A program made the position numbers and the translations under genes. Below, in pieces: positions 58,832 to 64,000 of a DNA stretch of 64,000 nt (positions are counted from its first letter, which is position 1; each line of letters opens with the position of its first letter). Source of the DNA: Megalobrama amblycephala (taxonomy: Eukaryota > Chordata > Actinopteri > Cypriniformes > Xenocyprididae); contig NC_063045.1 of NCBI RefSeq assembly GCF_018812025.1, positions 56,013,457 through 56,077,456 on the forward strand, given 5' to 3'. The notes under the pieces are model-generated. The model saw nothing but the letters and a program-made list of their open reading frames with translations, was not told the origin of the DNA and ran no database searches.

Positions 58832-60140
58832 TTCATTTTTTCATTTCCCTGACAAGAAAACCTAAAAGCGAGATGTTATGAGCAATTTGCACATAATTGC
58901 CAGCATTTGCTGAGGCAGACTGTGAAAGCGAGGAAAATGCAACACAGATATATTTGAGGGGGATCTTATTTCCTGCGCATCGCTCCAATGAGTTGTTAGA
59001 CATTGTGGCGTTGTGAAAATATTCACTGCAGATGTTTTGTTTTTGTTTTTCCAAGAGTGTCCTTCAGAAATGGCACTGGCAGTCATTTATATTTGCAGTT
59101 TAAATGGGTTTAAAACCTTATTTTAGGTGGAAATGTAACACAATGTCACTGAACTGTACAGAAGAAACTGTTGAGAAAAGTTAAAAGTCAAGGCAACATG
59201 ATGCCGAGATTTTTAATTTCACTCAACAACTGTCTTAATAAATTATTCATGCTGCAATACATGCTGGGTGCTCACAAACCCAGCAACCGTTTTGTTTGTT
59301 CAGACCTCTGACAACAAATAGACTTTTGAATATTGTTTGTCTGAGTTGTGTTTTTATGTAGATTCAAAGTAATTTTCGTCTGTGTTGGAATGATAATGGA
59401 CTGATAGTTTGCAACATTTTGAATAATGTACAGTATATACTGTATACTGCCTACTGTTTTTTTTTTTTTTAAATAGTAAGTGAAACAGCATGCATTATTA
59501 TATGACAAAAGTAGTATGCTACATTGTTATCACATGATCGCACTATGTTTGTCACATGACCTGGTCATGTTGTATGTTATTAATTTAGTGAGTAGCATCC
59601 AGTTATTGTCATTAGTTTTATCATTAAATTTTGGGTCATAACATTTGGTGGTCCAATGAAATTGTTCACATTTAGTGTTTCAGAATGGAAATGGAAGTTT
59701 AAGTCGAGCACTTTGCATTTTCGCATATAGTACTATGCCACGCACTCAGCTCTGGCTGCATACAAAATTGCATACTTTCCTACTATATAGAAGGCGAAAA
59801 ACAGAGTAGCATGTCTGAATTCACAGTATTCATAAAACATAGGTGAAAAGTACCCGGATGACTTAGGGGCCGTTCACACTGAATGCGTTTTTCCATCCCA
59901 ATGCGCTACTTTTCCATTGTTTTTCTATGTCATACATGTCTAGACGGACATGTATGACCATTGCGCTTACATCTCGCATCTTTTGTGTCTTGCACATGAG
60001 CACCACATTTTCAGCTTCTATACACAGTGCCACTCATCAACGTCAGTTCCATAACAGTGGACCAATTAGATTTTTTTTAAAACCATTCCTAAATGTTGCG
60101 TCTCAGAAAACACCTTACTTCCGCCTTGAAAAATAAGGTA
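57400..60140. other. Gene-free stretch downstream of cox5b
   Basis: AT-rich noncoding sequence with a (TG)n run at 58805-58831. 59500-59830 looks like dispersed repeat (repeated CACATGA-type words). No exon recognised. Confidence 0.45.
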
Positions 60141-60149
60141 GATATATTA

Positions 60150-60355
60150 ACGAATGTGCATGCAGTCACCGTTTTCACAGATTCTCATTTTTGCAGTTTC
60201 CACGGAGATGACAATGGAAGTGTTTTCAAAAATGTGCACTTTGAAAACCCTTTTTTGAAAAGTTTGTGTTTTTAGGCCACCAAAACGCTGTTGTTGTGTA
60301 AATGAATGGAAAAGTTTTCAGTTTTTAGTTGAAAATGGTGTTGTGTAAACAGCCC
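60150..60355. repeat. Third, partial copy of the 9407-10190 repeat
   Basis: TCACCGTTTTCACAGATTCTC through AAAACGCTGTTGTTGTGTAA to GTAAACAGCCCC follows the order seen in the reverse complement of 9808-10050. Confidence 0.65.
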
Positions 60356-60528
60356 CATAGTGTGTCTGGATTATATAGAGGGTATGCATTGACGTCACTT
60401 TCCCGCCAGAACACGCTTCCTTAGCTGGACTGAGTGGCACAAGAGCCTGCTGCATGACTGGATTTAATAGGCGAAACTGCGAAAACTTGAGTAAAACAAA
60501 CAATTACACTAAAGGTTGGACTCAATAG

Positions 60529-60928
60529 TAGGGCTGTCAAACGATTAATCGGGATTAATCGCATACAAAATAAAAGTTTGAGTTTGCATAATATATGTGT
60601 GAGCACTGTGTGTAATTAATATGTATATATAAATACACACAAATTAATGTAGATATTTAAAAGAAATGTTATTTATGTACAAAATATTTGTATTTATATA
60701 TAATATAAACTATATAAAAATATAAATACATATAATTGTGAATATTTCTCAAATATATACATGAATGTGTTTGTATTTATACATAATAATATTTATACAT
60801 AATAATAGTATTTATACATAATATATATTTATACATAATAATTACACACAGTACACCCACATATATTAGGCAAACTTAAACGTTTATTTTGTATGCGATT
60901 AATCACGATTAATCGTTTGACAGCCCTA
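60529..60928. mobile_element. Palindromic hAT-type MITE with TAGGGCTG ends, copy 2
   Basis: TAGGGCTGTCAAACGATTAA at the left and TTAATCGTTTGACAGCCCTA at the right are perfect inverted ends of the family seen at 2533-2878. The AT-rich interior is likewise palindromic. The flanking octamers CTCAATAG and CTCGTTCC are no longer identical, so this copy looks older. Confidence 0.8.
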
Positions 60929-63767
60929 CTCGTTCCTTACAACTTGTCAAAGAAACCTAATCCATGGATATTGACATGCAGCCAGGAATCGTGTTTCCTG
61001 ACATTTAGATTTCGACGCCGGAGAAATACATAAAGCAAATCTGCCTGTAAACGTTTTATATAAATACAATATAGGTAGGTCTAAATTACTTATATCAGTG
61101 TTATATATATTGTCATATCATCCGGCCCTAAAACTTGTATAGTTTTGTCAGTGTTTATTTAAAAACACCCAATTATGTATAATATAAGATGGTAAATATT
61201 TAATTGATGAGTTGTCAATACAATATATAACAATACAATATATAGGGTATGATTTTACCCCAAAATCTAACATTTTGACACAAAAAGATAACTGCAGATC
61301 CTGTTTCTCTGCCTTAAGTTGTTTCTGTGAATTGCAGCAACCCATTTGCTTCTTTTTTTCTGTAGCTTTCGACAGTCTGTAAAAATATACCTCAGATTTC
61401 TTGTCAAATCTATTTGTATAGTCAATCACAAAGCTATTTCCTGTTTTGGATTTGTTTTGTGTTTTTCGAGCCATTCACGCTGAAAAAAAATGTTGCCACT
61501 CAATCTTTTTGCCACTCAGTGGGCATAAACAGTCACAACAGCCGACAGGTGCATCATACCCTCTATTCACACATTAATACTATATAGAACATTTTTTAAT
61601 GGTCCTACCTACTCAGAGAGTTTACAAATTCGGATTGTTGCACATCACACGCACTTTGGTAACTGTACTAGGTTATGTGTGTATTTTGTGTATAGTTTCT
61701 CACAACAATGTCCCACAATTTGCTTACTCTGCACAGTACCTCAGTAGGCCTACATACGTAAAAACAGTATGGATAAAGAGTAATTATTTTTTACAGTGTA
61801 ATACTAGCATTTTTACCATCTTTTCAATTTTCCATGCAAATTAAAAGTTACACTTATGTTTTCAAGTGTTTGAAAGGCTCCTGTTTTTCAGCGGGGTCAG
61901 AAGTGAACTACTCTTCTTCAGTTTATCCTTTTAGCACCATCATCTACATAATGTGACCGTCCTTGCAGTGTCTCCTCGTTGAATGGAGTTCCAACGATGG
62001 CGACCCGCGACATGTAATGAAAGTGATGAGAGCTGTAATGAGATAGATGAGGACGATTTGCTCCCCCTGTAGTGGGCTGCCCGTCACATCTGGCCTAAAT
62101 GATTGAATAATACCTCTCAGTATTCCACAGGGCCCGGTGCACGTTCCCGCAAAATGACTGAAAAAAGCCGAAGCTCCAGGCAGTCTGAGTGTGTTGTAAG
62201 ATTACAGAGTCGAAGATGAAATTATGTGAATTTCAAGGGGAAGTATATGTTTAATATCCTCTTTGAAATCATTTTTAACATCCCGCTTGACTTGTTAGCG
62301 TAGCTACGAGAGTTTGCCTTTAATTAGTCTCTGAATAACATTAAAGAAAAGTGTTGAGCAATACTGGCATTCTAACTGTGAAAATGCATCTATCTCACAG
62401 ACAAGGAAGCTTAGTCATGTCTAGCCTATCACAACTGCGTAAACAGGGTTGTTCTTTGTGATTCGAGCAACTGCATTCAATATGATGACGGTAATGTTAT
62501 ATAATAGTGCTTTCCAGAGCCATCCTAACAACAGGTGTACAATCTCACAGAGAATATGCCATGTGTGTTTCCAAAGGATATACTGTGACTTGATGTTTTA
62601 TAATCTAAAAAACACTTGTTTTTGATAGGCTAAACTTCTTTGAGTTTTAAATAATTTAATAGCTGTATTGTTTTCAGGCCAAAAAAGGGCTCTCAGCATC
62701 CTGTCATCTCTGCTTTTCAATTCTCAACTTCTGTTCTGCATTTCTCAGCGGGGCCGAGAAAACAACTGCAGAAAGAGAGAATTTTAAGGAGGAACAGATT
62801 TAAATGTACCCGAGGAGACCAGCCAAAGACATTTGGCAGGCGGGGTCCATCACATAGGGGCATGGGAGACAACGCATCTCAGGACAATAGTCTATGATTA
62901 GCACTGTGCTTATCTGCGCAACGCCGCCTGCCATTAGTGTGCTGGAGGGGCGCCGTCTCCATAGCAACCAATCTGCCTGAAGTCCAAACCCCAGTTGTGC
63001 CTGTCAAAGATCCACTCAAAAACCTCTATTCACCGTTTTCTGCCTTGAAAGCCCATTTAAGGCTATTATGTCCATTGTAGGGGTGAGGGTGGGGGAATCA
63101 CATAGATCTTGACTTGGCTGTAAAACCTCACATTGACTCGATCCATTCGAAGAAGATTAATTAACCCATGTGACCCATGCACAAACGTTTGAACGTGAAC
63201 CTCACTCGTAGCCTGACACCTGCCACTTGGTATTTCCAGACCCACCAATGAACAAATGGTGGAATAGTGAGCGCATTTCAACACTGACGCATGTTATGGT
63301 GTTTTCGGCAAAATAAAAATGGCAAAAGTTTATTAGTGGTGCTAATACAAGCACTTTAACTATTGCTCATACATAGGGTTAGAGAATTGAACAAACTTCT
63401 AACCCTAAGTATTAAACTTCGGCACGTAACTCAACCCACACCATTTGTGCTATACAGACATGAATGATATCTCAAGTCATGTGTCTTCTTGAGGAGAGAA
63501 TGATGCACAGTTGGTTTTCTAACTGACCAGATGTACGATTTTAACCTGGCAGATGATAAAATGTAGAGCTGGGTATTACTCAAATTTCACGATTCATTTC
63601 GATTTCTATTCACAAGCTTGCGTTTTGATTTTATATTGATTATTTTAGTTAGGCCTATATATCAGGTACAGTACATAGCAAACATTCTTAAGGAAAAAAA
63701 TCTAAACTAATGCTGTAAACTATACAGGGAGTCAGTTGGTGCTAGATTAGGCCTACTATAGCTAATA
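60929..63767. other. Gene-free stretch with candidate conserved noncoding blocks
   Basis: 61950-62240 and 62660-63060 have balanced composition and no repeat structure. The second contains GTCTCCATAGCAAC (62955-62968), close to the RFX X-box. No exon was recognised. The rest is AT-rich. Confidence 0.4.
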
Positions 63768-64000
63768 TTAAAGGTGCCCTAGAATTAAAAATTGAATTTA
63801 CCTTGGCATAGTTGAATAACAAGAGTTCAGTACATGGAAATGACATACAGTGAGTCTCAAACACCATTGTTTCCTCCTTCTTATATAAATCTCATTTGTT
63901 TAAAAGACCTCCGAAGAACAGGCGAATCTCAACATAACACCGACTGTTACGTAACTTAACACGCTGATTCATAATGCTTTGAATCTTCCTGAAGCAGTGT
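63766..64000. mobile_element. TTAA-type element, left part, cut by the window edge
   Basis: ATTAAAGGTGCCCTAGAATT followed by TTGAATTTACCTTGGCATAG is the reverse complement of the right end of the element at 28743-29543, in the opposite orientation. The remainder lies outside the window. Confidence 0.8.

Overview
The window is nuclear DNA of a bony fish, most likely a cyprinid (carp, goldfish, zebrafish group). This rests on three recognisable vertebrate genes with GT-AG introns, an AT-rich background, and a dense load of fish-type DNA transposons and MITEs. The species cannot be fixed from the sequence alone.

Genes: (1) 5320-5920, minus strand: the first three coding exons of a TCF/LEF gene, best matched to tcf7l1. 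They carry the beta-catenin-binding N terminus; the rest of the gene lies beyond the left edge. (2) 40581-52052, plus strand: a complete drebrin-like gene (dbnl) of 15 coding exons and about 498 residues, with ADF-H domain, coiled coil, Pro/Ser linker and SH3 domain. (3) 52810-57198, plus strand: a complete cytochrome c oxidase subunit 5B gene (cox5b) of four coding exons and 126 residues, about 760 bp downstream of dbnl in the same orientation.

Layout: 1-5.3 kb is tcf7l1 intron; 5.3-6.6 kb holds its exons and 5' flank. From 6.6 to 40.5 kb there is no recognised gene, only nested transposons, foldback elements, microsatellites, a large degenerate minisatellite and a few better-composed stretches that could be conserved noncoding DNA. 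40.6-57.4 kb is dbnl plus cox5b, with introns swollen by transposons. 57.4-64 kb has no recognised gene.

The most notable content is the mobile DNA. At least nine elements are bounded by TTAA, and in two places neighbouring elements share a single TTAA junction. One of them, in the last dbnl intron, still carries an open THAP-type zinc-finger ORF and an opposing small acidic ORF. Separately, a foldback family has TA(C/T)GGAAG ends, six-base target duplications and cores made of tandem repeats; it occurs at 20.1-21.1 kb inside a minisatellite and at 41.6-43.6 kb in a dbnl intron. dbnl itself shows a GC-AG intron supported by reading frame and a possible 14-codon alternative acceptor. No RNA gene or CRISPR array was seen.
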